A stretch of 64,000 bases of DNA from Microbacterium sp. Leaf159 (lineage in GTDB: Bacteria; Actinomycetota; Actinomycetes; Actinomycetales; Microbacteriaceae): positions 67,573-131,572 of the forward strand of contig NZ_LMOU01000002.1 of NCBI RefSeq assembly GCF_001423615.1, in the 5' to 3' direction. The translations under genes were made by a program, and so were the position numbers. The notes beneath the pieces are model-generated. The model had not been told where the DNA came from. It made no database searches and saw only the letters and a list, made by a program, of their open reading frames with translations. Every line of letters begins with the position of its first letter. Within the stretch, counting starts at the first letter, position 1. Of this stretch, positions 34,519 to 43,531 are shown in pieces.

Positions 34519-36029
34519 GCGGCCACCTCTCCCTCGGCGGCGCCCGCCATCATCAGACCCAGCGTCTCGCGCGGGGTGTCGCCGGGAACGATCCCGACGA
34601 TCGTGCCTCGGTACATGACCGCGATGCGGTCGGCGAGAGCCGCGACTTCGTCGAGCTCCGTCGAGACCACGACGACGGGGATGCCGGCGTCACGCGTCTC
34701 GATGATGCGCTTGTGGATGAACTCGATCGAGCCCACATCGACTCCACGGGTCGGCTGCGCCGCCACGAGCAGTCGGAGTTCGCGGCTCATCTCGCGAGCG
34801 ATCACGACCTTCTGCTGGTTTCCGCCGGACAGAGTCCCCGCCGCAGTGTGCGGGCCCTGGGCGCGGATGTCGTACTCCTTGATGCGCGCGTGGGCGAATT
34901 CCTCGAGCGCTGCGCGGCGCAGAGTGCCGCCGCGGCTGAACTCGGGATCGCCGGAGCGGTCGAGGATGAGGTTCTCGGCGACCGAGAAGGCGGCGACGAG
35001 GCCGTCTTCGGTGCGGTCCTCGGGGACGAAGCCGACACCGGCGTCGAGGATCGCTCGCACGCTCTTGCCGACGAGCTGGGTGCCGTCGAGGGAGATGGAG
35101 CCTTCGACACGGGCCGCGAGACCGACGATGGCCTCGACGAGCTCGGTCTGTCCGTTGCCCTGCACACCGGCGACGGCGAGGACCTCGCCGGGTCGCACGG
35201 TGAAGTCGACGTTGTCGACGACGATCGCGCCGGCGGAGGTGAGAACCCGCAGGCCCTTCACCTCGAGGCCGCCGTCGCCCAGGCGCGGCGCGTCCTTGTG
35301 CACGGTGAGCTCGACCGCGCGTCCGACCATGAGCGAGGCCAGCTCGCCGTTCGTCGCCGTGGGCGATGCCTCGCCGACGATGCGTCCGAGGCGCACGATG
35401 GTGATGGTGTCCGCGACCTCGCGGACCTCACGCAGCTTGTGGGTGATGAAGACGATCGCTGTGCCCTCGTCGCGGAGCTGGCGCATGATGCCCATCAGCT
35501 CGTCGGTCTCCTGAGGGGTGAGCACGGCGGTGGGCTCGTCGAACACGAGCACCTTGGCGTCGCGCGAGAGTGCCTTGATGATCTCGACGCGCTGCTGCAC
35601 TCCGACGGGCAGATCGCCGACGATCGCGTCAGGGTCGATGTCGAAGCCGAAGCGCGCGGCGACGGAGCGCACGTGCTCACGCGCCTTCGCGATGTCGAGG
35701 GTGCCGACGCCCTTCGTCTGCTCGTGACCGAGCATGACGTTCTCGGCCACCGTGAACACGGGGACGAGCATGAAGTGCTGGTGCACCATGCCGATGCCGG
35801 CGTTCATCGCGTCGCCGGGGCCGCGGAACCGCTGGACGACGTCGTCCAGGAGGATCTCGCCCTCGTCGGCCTGGTACAGCCCGTAGAGGACGTTCATCAG
35901 GGTCGATTTGCCTGCGCCGTTCTCGCCGAGCAGCGCATGGATCTGCCCCGGTTCGACGACCAGGTCGATGTGATCGTTGGCCACCAGGGTTCCGAACCGC
36001 TTGGTGATGCCGCGGAGTTCGAGCTTCAT
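34515..36029 (-). CDS. Nucleoside ABC transporter, double ATPase subunit
   Basis: A 504-residue protein with two ABC domains, as in MglA/RbsA and NupO/YufO. N half: Walker A GENGAGKSTLM, signature LPVGVQQRVEI, Walker B VLVFDEPTAVL. C half: a degenerate Walker A (AGVQGNGQTEL), signature LSGGNQQKVVIARE and LLVAAQPTRGVD, so one nucleotide site is weak, as in the family. It powers import of nucleosides bound by the BMP lipoprotein at 36191. The ATG has TAAGGT 6 nt upstream, so a second, leaderless transcript may start here in addition to read-through from the lipoprotein gene. Confidence 0.92.
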   Translation of the reverse strand: MKLELRGITKRFGTLVANDHIDLVVEPGQIHALLGENGAGKSTLMNVLYGLYQADEGEILLDDVVQRFRGPGDAMNAGIGMVHQHFMLVPVFTVAENVMLGHEQTKGVGTLDIAKAREHVRSVAARFGFDIDPDAIVGDLPVGVQQRVEIIKALSRDAKVLVFDEPTAVLTPQETDELMGIMRQLRDEGTAIVFITHKLREVREVADTITIVRLGRIVGEASPTATNGELASLMVGRAVELTVHKDAPRLGDGGLEVKGLRVLTSAGAIVVDNVDFTVRPGEVLAVAGVQGNGQTELVEAIVGLAARVEGSISLDGTQLVGKSVRAILDAGVGFVPEDRTEDGLVAAFSVAENLILDRSGDPEFSRGGTLRRAALEEFAHARIKEYDIRAQGPHTAAGTLSGGNQQKVVIAREMSRELRLLVAAQPTRGVDVGSIEFIHKRIIETRDAGIPVVVVSTELDEVAALADRIAVMYRGTIVGIVPGDTPRETLGLMMAGAAEGEVAA

Positions 36030-36035
36030 ATCTGC

Positions 36036-36062
36036 ACCTTATCCAGAAGTGTCATCCAGAAG
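36036..36062 (-). promoter_or_regulatory. Internal leaderless promoter with direct repeats
   Basis: On the minus strand TAAGGT (36041-36036) is 6 nt before the ATPase ATG. Directly upstream, CTTCTGGAT occurs twice, 13 nt apart (36041-36049 and 36054-36062), possibly a regulator site. Confidence 0.4.
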
Positions 36063-36137
36063 AGTCTGAAGAATCTGCGGCGCATCGCCCGGGGATCGCC
36101 CGGGTGCGCCGTGAACAGTCATCGTCGTCCGTCCACG

Positions 36138-36176
36138 GCGCGGGGCGAGTGGCCGCTTGCACCACTCGCCCCGCGC
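36138..36176 (-). terminator. Strong hairpin after the BMP lipoprotein gene
   Basis: A perfect 15-bp stem (36138-36152 with 36162-36176) and 9-nt loop lie 14 bases past the lipoprotein stop. It lacks a U-tract. It probably reduces transcription into the ABC genes, giving excess binding protein over transporter. Confidence 0.7.
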
Positions 36177-36190
36177 TGGAACTCGATGAC

Positions 36191-37303
36191 TTACGGGGAG
36201 TTCGGGGACTCCACCGTGATGTCGCCGTCGATGATCTGCTTCTGCAGAGCGGCGATCTCGTCGAGCAGTCCGTCGGGCAGGTCGCCCTCGAACGAGCCGA
36301 AGCCCGAGAGCTTCACACCCTCGTTCTCGAGGGTGCCGACGTACGGAGCCGGGTCGAAGTCGCCCTTCGAGGCTGCGATCGTCGCATCCTGGACCGCGAC
36401 GTCGATCGCCTTCATGATCGAGAAGAGCGTGACGTCGGCCACGGACTCGTCAGCGACCGCGAGGTCGCTGTCGACGCCGATGAGCAGCGTGTCCTTGCCG
36501 CTGTCGGCGATCGCCGCAGCCGCGCTCTGGTAGACGGGACCGCCGACCGGGAGGATGACGTCGACGCCCTGGTCGAGCACACCCTGAGCGGTCTGCTTGG
36601 CCGTGTCGTTCGCGTCGAAGCCGCCGGTGAAGGAGCCCTTCTGCGTGGCGGTGTCCCAGCCGAAGACCTCGACCGCACCCGACTTGTCCTCGTTGTACTT
36701 CTCGACACCGAGCTGGAAGCCGTCCATGAAGACGGCGACAGACGGGATCTGCATTCCGCCGAAGGTGCCGACCTTGTTGACGCCCGCGGCCGACGACCAG
36801 CCTGCGGCGGCGTAGCCACCGAGGTAGGCGGCCTGAGCGGTGTCGAAGACGAGCGGCTTGATGTTCGGGGCATCGGTGGTGCCGTCGAAGTCGTTGTCCG
36901 CGTAGTCGTCGATGATCGCGTAGTTGATCTTCGGGTTGGCGAGTGCCGACTCGACGGTCGCTGCCGAGAGCTTGAACCCGACCGAGACGATCAGCGAGCA
37001 CCCCTCCGAGACCGCGGTCTCGAGGTTCGGCGCGTAGTCGTTGTCATTGGCCGACTCGAACTCGAGCGGCTTCACGCCGAGCTCGTCAGCGGCGGCGTCC
37101 ATGCCTTCCTTGGCGGACTGGTTGAACGACTTGTCGTTCCAACCGCCGGCGTCGGAGACGAGGCACGGGAGGAAGTCGGATGCTGCATCCCCGCCCCCGT
37201 TGCCGCCCGATTCGGTCGGAGCCTGGCCACAGCCGGCGAGTGCGAAGACGACGCCCGCGGCGATTGTCGCGCCGAGCAGCTTCTTGGTGGTGGAGATGGT
37301 CAA
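36191..37303 (-). CDS. BMP-family nucleoside-binding lipoprotein
   Basis: A 370-residue substrate-binding lipoprotein. The signal peptide ends in FALAGC, with Cys25 as the lipidation site, then a Gly/Ser linker. The mature domain follows the PnrA/BMP (Med) pattern: DAGGWNDKSFNQSAKEGMDAA, CSLIVSVGFKLSAATVESA, VGTFGGMQIPSVAVFMDGF, DVILPVGGPVYQSA and LIGVDSDLAV. It captures nucleosides outside the membrane for the ABC transporter downstream. The only in-frame start is TTG at 37303, with GGGAGG 7 bases upstream; an ATG at 37308 is out of frame and stops after two codons. Confidence 0.9.
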   Translation of the reverse strand: MTISTTKKLLGATIAAGVVFALAGCGQAPTESGGNGGGDAASDFLPCLVSDAGGWNDKSFNQSAKEGMDAAADELGVKPLEFESANDNDYAPNLETAVSEGCSLIVSVGFKLSAATVESALANPKINYAIIDDYADNDFDGTTDAPNIKPLVFDTAQAAYLGGYAAAGWSSAAGVNKVGTFGGMQIPSVAVFMDGFQLGVEKYNEDKSGAVEVFGWDTATQKGSFTGGFDANDTAKQTAQGVLDQGVDVILPVGGPVYQSAAAAIADSGKDTLLIGVDSDLAVADESVADVTLFSIMKAIDVAVQDATIAASKGDFDPAPYVGTLENEGVKLSGFGSFEGDLPDGLLDEIAALQKQIIDGDITVESPNSP

Positions 37304-37423
37304 CTCATGCCTCCCTCAACGATCCCGCGGCCCTCGCGGATCGCTCAAAGTTACCTACTGTTTCGACTTTTGTGCATGCCCGCACCCGAGCGGCAATCGA
37401 ATGGTTACAAAGCTGAAACCAAG

Positions 37424-37442
37424 ACCGCCGATGAGCGGCGGT
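37424..37442 (-). terminator. Terminator of manC
   Basis: ACCGCCG (37424-37430) and CGGCGGT (37436-37442) form a 7-bp stem with loop ATGAG; on the minus strand a T-rich stretch (cttggtttcagctttg) follows. It lies 10 bases past the manC stop. Confidence 0.7.
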
Positions 37443-37451
37443 CGGTGCTCA

Positions 37452-38567
37452 TCAGAGCACGTCGCCCCGTCCGGTGAGCTTGAGCGACTCCACGACGCCC
37501 TTCACACGCTGCGCGTGCTGCACCGTGGTGACCAGCAGCGCGTCCGGGGTGTCGACGACGACGATGTCCTGCACGCCGATGAGGCTGATCACCCGGGACG
37601 TCTGACTGACGAGGATGCCGCTCGCGGCATCCGAGAGCACGCGGGCGTTCGGCCCCAGCACCGCGAGGTCGTTCTTACGGCCGTTGTTGATGAGCTTCGT
37701 GAGCGACGCGAAATCCCCCACGTCGTCCCAGTCGAAGTGGCCGGGTACGACGGCGAGGCGTCCGCGCCGCGCCGCGGGCTCGGCCACCGCGTAGTCGATC
37801 GCGATCTTCTTGAGCCCGGGCCAGATCCGGTCCACGGCGGGGCCGCGACGCTCGCGGTCGTCCCATGCCTCGGCGAGCTCGAGGAGCCCCGCGTGCAGGG
37901 CCGGCTCGTTCTCGGCGAGCTCATCGAGGAGCACGCTCGCCTTGGCGATGAACATGCCGGCGTTCCAGAGGTAGCCCCGATCGGCGAGGTACGCCTGGGC
38001 GGTCTCAAGGTCGGGCTTCTCGACGAAGCTCTCCACCAGCGCGGCCTCTCGGGCCCCGTCGACGACGAGCTCCGGTCCCTTCTTGATGTAGCCGAATCCC
38101 GTTGCGGGCTCGGTGGGAGAGATGCCGATCGTGCAGATGTATCCCTCGCGGGCCACCTCGACCGCGTCGCGCACGGCGAACTCGAACACGCGGGTGCTGC
38201 GGATGACGTGGTCTGCGCTGAAGGAGCCGATGATCACATCGGGGTCGCGGCGGTGCAGGATCGCCGCCGCGAGTCCGATCGCCGCTGCGGACTCTCGGGG
38301 CTCAGACTCGAGGAAGACGTTCAGATCCGCGATGCCGGGCAGCTCGGCCTCCACCGCGGCACGGTGCGCCCGGCCCGTGACGACGGCGATACGGTCGGGG
38401 CCGGCGAGGGGCTCCAGCCTGTCCCACGTGTCGCGGAGGAGCGAATGCCCGGACCCCGTGAGGTCGTGCAGGAACTTCGGCGCGTCGGCGCGGGACAGAG
38501 GCCACAGTCGACTGCCGATGCCGCCGGCGGGGATCACTGCGTAGAAGTCCTTGATGGGTTGGCTCAC
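37452..38567 (-). CDS. manC: Mannose-1-phosphate guanylyltransferase
   Basis: A 371-residue enzyme making GDP-mannose from GTP and mannose-1-phosphate. The nucleotide loop VIPAGGIGSRLWPLSRADAPKF at the N-terminus, GSFSADHVI (metal Asp region), GFGYIKKG, FVEKPDLETAQ and LWNAGMFI are the sugar nucleotidyltransferase blocks. The isomerase domain of longer bifunctional ManC proteins is absent. The GTG at 38567 has TACCCT 6 nt upstream. GDP-mannose feeds glycolipids, lipomannan-like polymers and protein mannosylation. Confidence 0.92.
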   Translation of the reverse strand: MSQPIKDFYAVIPAGGIGSRLWPLSRADAPKFLHDLTGSGHSLLRDTWDRLEPLAGPDRIAVVTGRAHRAAVEAELPGIADLNVFLESEPRESAAAIGLAAAILHRRDPDVIIGSFSADHVIRSTRVFEFAVRDAVEVAREGYICTIGISPTEPATGFGYIKKGPELVVDGAREAALVESFVEKPDLETAQAYLADRGYLWNAGMFIAKASVLLDELAENEPALHAGLLELAEAWDDRERRGPAVDRIWPGLKKIAIDYAVAEPAARRGRLAVVPGHFDWDDVGDFASLTKLINNGRKNDLAVLGPNARVLSDAASGILVSQTSRVISLIGVQDIVVVDTPDALLVTTVQHAQRVKGVVESLKLTGRGDVL

Positions 38568-38573
38568 CCTGCC

Positions 38574-38579
38574 AGGGTA
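38574..38579 (-). promoter_or_regulatory. -10 hexamer TACCCT, leaderless start of manC
   Basis: On the minus strand TACCCT is 6 nt before the GTG at 38567; no ribosome binding site is visible. Confidence 0.4.
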
Positions 38580-38591
38580 TCCCGACAGAAC

Positions 38592-38654
38592 ATCTCGACA
38601 TCGAGATAGTTAGGCTCCCCTTCGTCGCCCACAGGCGCCGCACGGGAATAGGAT
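38592..38654 (+). promoter_or_regulatory. sdh upstream region: palindrome and -10 candidates
   Basis: In the 176-bp divergent region before sdhC there is a near-perfect palindrome ATCTCGACATCGAGAT (38592-38607), then TAGGCT (38611-38616), and further on TAGGAT (38649-38654). Either hexamer could be the -10 of sdhCDAB; the palindrome next to the first suits a regulator site. -35 elements are not clear. Confidence 0.35.
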
Positions 38655-38743
38655 GGTGTCCGATCGGCCGTGCCTGGCAGCAGGCTCATGCTTGGACCAC
38701 GCATCGCACGCGACCGAGTCACATCGATCCAGGGAGGACGACC

Positions 38744-39178
38744 GTGTCCACAAGCGCTCGCTTGACACCGTCGATTTCGGAAACCACTTCCAAGACACCT
38801 CGCGGCACCCTCTACCGGGGTCGCGAAGGCATGTGGTCGTGGGTGCTTCACCGCATCACCGGAGTCGCCATCTTCTTCTTCCTGTTGGTGCATGTGCTCG
38901 ACACTGCACTCATCAGGGTGTCCCCCGAGGCGTACAACGCCGTCATCGGCACCTATAAGAACCCGATCATGGCGCTCGGCGAGGTCGTGCTCGTCGCCGG
39001 AATCGTGTTCCACGCGATGAACGGCCTCCGCATCATCGCGGTCGACTTCTGGTCGAAGGGCGCCAAGTACCAGCGCCAGCTGTTCTGGGGCGTGCTCGCG
39101 GTGTGGGTCGTGATCATGGCCGGCTTCGTGCCGCGTCACCTCGCACTCGCGTTCGCCGGCTTCGGAGGAGGACACTGA
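38744..39178 (+). CDS. sdhC: Succinate dehydrogenase cytochrome b556 subunit
   Basis: A 144-residue membrane subunit with three transmembrane helices (about 45-68, 85-108, 118-140). SWVLHRITGVAIFFFLLVHV contains the S-x3-H-R-x-S/T-G family signature and the heme-ligand His. It starts with GTG preceded by GGGAGGACGACC and overlaps sdhD by one base (TGATG). It anchors SdhAB and passes electrons to menaquinone. Confidence 0.92.
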   Translation: MSTSARLTPSISETTSKTPRGTLYRGREGMWSWVLHRITGVAIFFFLLVHVLDTALIRVSPEAYNAVIGTYKNPIMALGEVVLVAGIVFHAMNGLRIIAVDFWSKGAKYQRQLFWGVLAVWVVIMAGFVPRHLALAFAGFGGGH

Positions 39179-39621
39179 TGACCGCTCAGACTGTCGCCGC
39201 CCCCGTCCGCCGTCAGCGCGGATTCAACCTCGAGAAGTGGGGCTGGCTCTTCATGCGCGGCTCCGGCGTGGTGCTGGTCGTGCTGATCTTCGGCCACCTG
39301 TTCATCAACCTGATGGTCGGGGAGGGCATTCACGCCCTCGACTTCGCGTTCATCGCGGGCAAGTTCGCCACGCCGTTCTGGCAGTGGTGGGACGTCATCA
39401 TGCTCTGGCTGGCCCTGATCCACGGCGCCAACGGCATGCGGACGATCGTCAACGACTACGTCACGAACAACACCGCTCGCAAGGCGCTGACCTGGGCCCT
39501 GGGCCTGGCAGCCGCCCTTCTCATCATCCTCGGCACGCTGGTCGTCTTCACGTTCGACCCGTGCCTCGGCGTGACCGAGACGAGCACGCTGTGGGAACAG
39601 TGCCAGACGCTGGGCAAGTAG
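39178..39621 (+). CDS. sdhD: Succinate dehydrogenase membrane anchor subunit
   Basis: A 147-residue protein with three hydrophobic segments (about 28-50, 65-88, 100-125). [19 protein letters not shown] and [12 protein letters not shown] and [14 protein letters not shown] match actinobacterial SdhD; His residues in the second segments are candidate heme ligands. Its ATG overlaps the sdhC stop, and sdhA follows 19 bases on. Confidence 0.9.
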   Translation: MTAQTVAAPVRRQRGFNLEKWGWLFMRGSGVVLVVLIFGHLFINLMVGEGIHALDFAFIAGKFATPFWQWWDVIMLWLALIHGANGMRTIVNDYVTNNTARKALTWALGLAAALLIILGTLVVFTFDPCLGVTETSTLWEQCQTLGK

Positions 39622-39640
39622 AAGAGAAGGCATACGAGAA

Positions 39641-41467
39641 GTGACTACCGAGACCCAGGATTCCGTCGTTCGCGACGGTGTGCACTACCACCAGTTCGAC
39701 ATCGTCATCGTGGGCGCCGGCGGCGCCGGCATGCGTGCGGCGATCGAGGCCGGCCCCGGCGCGAAGACCGCGGTGATCTCCAAGCTGTACCCGACGCGTT
39801 CGCACACCGGTGCGGCGCAGGGCGGCATGGCGGCTGCGCTCGCCAACGTCGAGGAGGACAGCTGGGAGTGGCACACCTTCGACACCGTCAAGGGTGGCGA
39901 CTACCTGGTCGACCAGGATGCAGCGGAGATCCTCGCGAAGGAGGCGATCGAAGCGGTCATCGACCTCGAGAACATGGGTCTGCCCTTCAACCGCACCCCC
40001 GAGGGCAAGATCGACCAGCGGCGCTTCGGCGGCCACACCGCCGAGCACGGCAAGACCCCGGTCCGCCGCGCCTGCTACGCCGCCGACCGCACCGGTCACA
40101 TGATCCTGCAGACGCTGTTCCAGAACTGCGTCAAGCTCGGCATCAACTTCTTCAACGAGTTCTACGTGCTCGACCTGCTCACGGTCAAGGACGCCGACGG
40201 CAAGACCCAGGTCTCGGGCGTGGTCGCGTACGACCTCTCGACCGGCGAGCTGCACGTCTTCCAGGCCAAGGCCGTCATCTTCGCGACCGGCGGATTCGGC
40301 AAGATCTTCAAGACGACCTCGAACGCCCACACCCTCACCGGTGACGGCGTCGGCATCGTCTGGCGCAAGGGCCTCCCCCTCGAGGACCTCGAGTTCTTCC
40401 AGTTCCACCCCACCGGCCTCGCCGGTCTCGGCATCCTCCTCACCGAGGGCGCACGTGGCGAGGGTGCGATCCTGCGAAACGCCTCGGGTGAGCGCTTCAT
40501 GGAGCGCTACGCCCCGACCATCAAGGACCTCGCTCCCCGCGACATCGTCGCACGCTGCATGGTCCAGGAGGTCGCGGAGGGTCGCGGCGCCGGGCCCCAC
40601 AAGGACTACGTGCTGCTGGACTGCACCCACCTGGGCGCCGAGGTCCTCGAGACCAAGCTCCCTGACATCACCGAGTTCGCCCGCACATACCTGGGCGTCG
40701 ACCCGGTCGTCGAGCCCGTGCCGGTGATGCCCACCGCGCACTACGCGATGGGCGGCATCCCGACCAACAACAACGGCGAGGTCCTCGCCGACAACGACAC
40801 GGTCGTCCCCGGTCTCTACGCCGCCGGCGAGTGCGCCTGCGTCTCGGTGCACGGCGCCAACCGCCTCGGCACCAACTCGCTGCTCGACATCAACGTGTTC
40901 GGCAAGCGCTCGGGTCGCAACGCGGTCGAGTACGTCAAGACCGCCGAGTTCGTGCCGCTTCCCGAGAACCCGGCCGCCTTCGTCTCCGACATGCTCGAGG
41001 GCCTGCGCGACAACCAGGGCACCGAGCGCATCGCCGTGCTCCGCAAGGCTCTGCAGGACGAGATGGACAAGGGCGCGCAGGTGTTCCGCACGCACGACTC
41101 CCTCCAGCACGTGCTCGGCGTCATCGCCGAGCTGCGCGAGCGCTACAAGAACGTGCACGTCGACGACAAGGGCAAGCGGTTCAACACCGACCTGCTCGAG
41201 GCCGTCGAGCTGGGCTTCCTCCTCGACATCGCCGAGGTCGTCGTCTACGCCGCGCAGAACCGCGAGGAGAGCCGTGGCGGCCACATGCGCGACGACTTCC
41301 CGACGCGTGACGATGAGAAGTACATGAAGCACACGATGGCCTACCTGACGGGCGATCCGCATTCCTCCACCCCGAGCGACCACATCAAGCTCGACTGGAA
41401 GCCCGTCGTGTTCACCAAGAACGACCAGGGCGAATTGAACTACCCGCCGATGGAGAGGAAGTACTGA
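39641..41467 (+). CDS. sdhA: Succinate dehydrogenase flavoprotein subunit
   Basis: A 608-residue catalytic subunit that oxidises succinate to fumarate. [18 protein letters not shown] binds [17 protein letters not shown] holds the His covalently linked to FAD, FHPTGL and [12 protein letters not shown] are active-site blocks, and [12 protein letters not shown] and [13 protein letters not shown] follow; the C-terminal helical domain ends near [12 protein letters not shown]. It starts with GTG preceded by AGAGAAGG. It is translated with sdhB two bases downstream. Confidence 0.96.
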   Translation: MTTETQDSVVRDGVHYHQFDIVIVGAGGAGMRAAIEAGPGAKTAVISKLYPTRSHTGAAQGGMAAALANVEEDSWEWHTFDTVKGGDYLVDQDAAEILAKEAIEAVIDLENMGLPFNRTPEGKIDQRRFGGHTAEHGKTPVRRACYAADRTGHMILQTLFQNCVKLGINFFNEFYVLDLLTVKDADGKTQVSGVVAYDLSTGELHVFQAKAVIFATGGFGKIFKTTSNAHTLTGDGVGIVWRKGLPLEDLEFFQFHPTGLAGLGILLTEGARGEGAILRNASGERFMERYAPTIKDLAPRDIVARCMVQEVAEGRGAGPHKDYVLLDCTHLGAEVLETKLPDITEFARTYLGVDPVVEPVPVMPTAHYAMGGIPTNNNGEVLADNDTVVPGLYAAGECACVSVHGANRLGTNSLLDINVFGKRSGRNAVEYVKTAEFVPLPENPAAFVSDMLEGLRDNQGTERIAVLRKALQDEMDKGAQVFRTHDSLQHVLGVIAELRERYKNVHVDDKGKRFNTDLLEAVELGFLLDIAEVVVYAAQNREESRGGHMRDDFPTRDDEKYMKHTMAYLTGDPHSSTPSDHIKLDWKPVVFTKNDQGELNYPPMERKY

Positions 41468-41469
41468 GC

Positions 41470-42237
41470 ATGTCCAACGCCATCGCTGAAGCTCCCGCTG
41501 ACACGACCGAAGAGACCGGCATCCAGTCCTTCATCGTCACGTTCAACATCCGCCGGTTCGACCCCGAGGTCGACGCCGAGCCGCACTGGGTCGACTACGA
41601 CGTGGAGCTGTACTCGACCGACCGCGTGCTCGACGCGCTGCACAAGATCAAGTGGGAGGTCGACGGCTCCCTCACGTTCCGCCGCTCCTGCGCCCACGGC
41701 ATCTGCGGCTCCGACGCCATGCGCATCAACGGCCGCAACCGCCTCGCCTGCAAGACGCTGATCAAGGACCTCGACATCTCGAAGCCGATCTACGTCGAGG
41801 CGATCAAGGGTCTGCCGCTCGAGAAGGACCTCGTCGTCGACATGGAGCCGTTCTTCGCCTCCTACCGCGAGGTTCAGCCCTTCCTGGTCGCGAACTCGGT
41901 TCCGGAGAAGGGCAAGGAGCGCGTCCAGACGATCGCGGATCGGGAGATCTTCGACGACACGACCAAGTGCATCCTCTGTGCCGCGTGCACCTCGTCGTGC
42001 CCCGTCTTCTGGACCGACGGCCAGTACTTCGGCCCCGCCGCGATCGTGAACGCGCACCGCTTCATCTTCGACTCGCGTGACGACAACGCCGCAGTGCGCC
42101 TCGACATCCTCAACGACAAAGAAGGTGTGTGGCGCTGCCGCACGACCTTCAACTGCTCCGAGGCGTGCCCCCGCGGCATCGAGGTCACTAAGGCCATCGC
42201 CGAGGTCAAGCAGGCCGTGCTGCGCGGTCGCGCCTGA
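41470..42237 (+). CDS. sdhB: Succinate dehydrogenase iron-sulphur subunit
   Basis: A 255-residue subunit with all three cluster motifs: RRSCAHGICGSDAMRING plus a later Cys (2Fe-2S), CILCAACTSSCPVF (4Fe-4S) and CSEACPRGIEV (3Fe-4S). It carries electrons from the SdhA flavin to quinone at SdhCD. The ATG follows GAGGAAGTACTGAGC. It ends the operon, and a terminator follows. Confidence 0.96.
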   Translation: MSNAIAEAPADTTEETGIQSFIVTFNIRRFDPEVDAEPHWVDYDVELYSTDRVLDALHKIKWEVDGSLTFRRSCAHGICGSDAMRINGRNRLACKTLIKDLDISKPIYVEAIKGLPLEKDLVVDMEPFFASYREVQPFLVANSVPEKGKERVQTIADREIFDDTTKCILCAACTSSCPVFWTDGQYFGPAAIVNAHRFIFDSRDDNAAVRLDILNDKEGVWRCRTTFNCSEACPRGIEVTKAIAEVKQAVLRGRA

Positions 42238-42256
42238 CGCACGGATCATCGACGCG

Positions 42257-42290
42257 AACGGGCGGGCTCCTCACGGGCATCCCGCCCGTT
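42257..42290 (+). terminator. Terminator of sdhCDAB
   Basis: A perfect 10-bp stem (AACGGGCGGG at 42257-42266, complement at 42281-42290) is followed by TTCG, giving a GTTTTC tail, 19 bases past the sdhB stop. Confidence 0.85.
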
Positions 42291-42303
42291 TTCGTCGTGT
42301 GGA

Positions 42304-42309
42304 TAAGGT
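42304..42309 (+). promoter_or_regulatory. -10 hexamer TAAGGT, leaderless start
   Basis: TAAGGT is 6 nt before the GTG at 42316; no ribosome binding site is present. Confidence 0.5.
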
Positions 42310-42315
42310 GAAGAC

Positions 42316-43521
42316 GTGTCAGATCCCGATCGCGAGGAGTCAGAGGGCGGCCGCCTCGATGCGGCTGTCGAAAGAGCGACAGCGCTGACGAGGCGCACAC
42401 TGGGTCTGTTCCCGGTGCGCGTGTGGCGTCACTTCCTGCAGCACAACGGATTCCTCCTCGCCGCGGGCGTGAGCTATCAGGCGCTGTTCGCGATCTTCGC
42501 GGCGATCTACCTCGCCTTCGCCATCGCCGGTCTGTGGCTCGGCGGCAGCAGCGAGGCGGTCGACGGCATGATCGACATCATCAACAGCTATATCCCCAAT
42601 CTGATCCAAGATGAGGGCGGAGTGTTCACCCCGGATCAGGTGCAGGAGATCGCGGCCAGCACGACAGGGATCCTGAGCATCACAGGTCTGATCGCCCTCG
42701 GAACCGTGATCTGGACCGCCATCGGATGGGTGACGTTCTCTCGGCGCGCGACGAGGGACATCTTCGGTCTGCCGCCCGATCGCCGCAGCTACGTCATCCT
42801 GAAGGCGCGCGACCTTCTGGCCGCGCTGATCTTCGGCGTCTCGCTGATCGTCGGCTCGCTCCTCAGTTCCGCAAGCGCCGTCGCGCTGGCCTGGATCCTC
42901 AGCCTGCTGGGTTGGGGGGCATCCCTCGACGGCCTGACCAGCATCCGCATCGGCACGGTGCTGGTGTCCTTCGCCGTATTGTCGGCCGCACTCGCGGCGA
43001 TGGTCCGCTTCCTCACGGGAACCTCTCTGCACTGGGGCACGATCTGGCCCGGTGCTCTCCTCGGCGGCGGGGCGATGACGATCCTGCAGTTCGGCGCGGG
43101 GTTCCTCCTGAGCTACACCCCGTCGAATCCCCTGCTCGCCACATTCGCGATCTTCATCGGCCTTCTGCTGTGGTTCCGCGTCAACGGGGTGGTCATGCTG
43201 GTGGCGTCCTCGTGGATCGCGGTCAGTGCCCAGGACCGGGATCTCCCGCTGCTGTCCCAGACCGAGGCGGAGCGACGTCAGGCGGAGTACCGGACGCTGC
43301 TGGAAGCGGCGCGTATCCGAGTGCGCGAAGCCCACGCCGCTCGTGACGACGCGCCCTGGTACCGCAGCTGGCAGACCGAACGCGCCCTGCGTGCGGCCGA
43401 GAAGGAGCTCGAGTCCCTCGAGGCGTCCACTCCCCCGCCCATCGATGAGAGCACTCCTCTCACGCAGCGTCTCCTCGCGGAGCTGCAGCGCCCGTCGAAG
43501 GATGTCGGCGGCCCTCGTTAG
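42316..43521 (+). CDS. YihY/BrkB-family inner membrane protein
   Basis: A 401-residue membrane protein. About six transmembrane helices lie in residues 40-310; FLQHNGFLLAAGVSYQALFAIFAA is the N-terminal family block, and WPGALLGGGAMTILQFGAGFLL and FRVNGVVMLVASSWIAV come later. The C-terminal 85 residues form a charged, probably coiled-coil cytoplasmic tail. The family was once called ribonuclease BN; the molecular role is not settled. Its TAG stop is also the first half of the TAGGCT promoter hexamer of the next gene. Confidence 0.85.
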   Translation: MSDPDREESEGGRLDAAVERATALTRRTLGLFPVRVWRHFLQHNGFLLAAGVSYQALFAIFAAIYLAFAIAGLWLGGSSEAVDGMIDIINSYIPNLIQDEGGVFTPDQVQEIAASTTGILSITGLIALGTVIWTAIGWVTFSRRATRDIFGLPPDRRSYVILKARDLLAALIFGVSLIVGSLLSSASAVALAWILSLLGWGASLDGLTSIRIGTVLVSFAVLSAALAAMVRFLTGTSLHWGTIWPGALLGGGAMTILQFGAGFLLSYTPSNPLLATFAIFIGLLLWFRVNGVVMLVASSWIAVSAQDRDLPLLSQTEAERRQAEYRTLLEAARIRVREAHAARDDAPWYRSWQTERALRAAEKELESLEASTPPPIDESTPLTQRLLAELQRPSKDVGGPR

Positions 43522-43524
43522 GCT
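43519..43524 (+). promoter_or_regulatory. -10 hexamer TAGGCT overlapping a stop codon
   Basis: TAGGCT is 7 nt before the ATG of the exonuclease III gene at 43532; its first three bases are the stop codon of the preceding BrkB-like gene. Confidence 0.5.
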
Positions 43525-43531
43525 GGTGGGC

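Noticed and set aside
38605-38625. Iron-regulator (DtxR/IdeR) box before sdhC
   Set aside because: Only one half (TTAGGCT) resembles the site; the other half is absent.
39548-41383. Long minus-strand frame (611 codons) opposite sdhA
   Set aside because: It is a shadow of the GC-rich codon pattern of sdhA; the translation is Glu/Asp/Val/Leu/Arg-rich with no domain, and sdhA is unambiguous.
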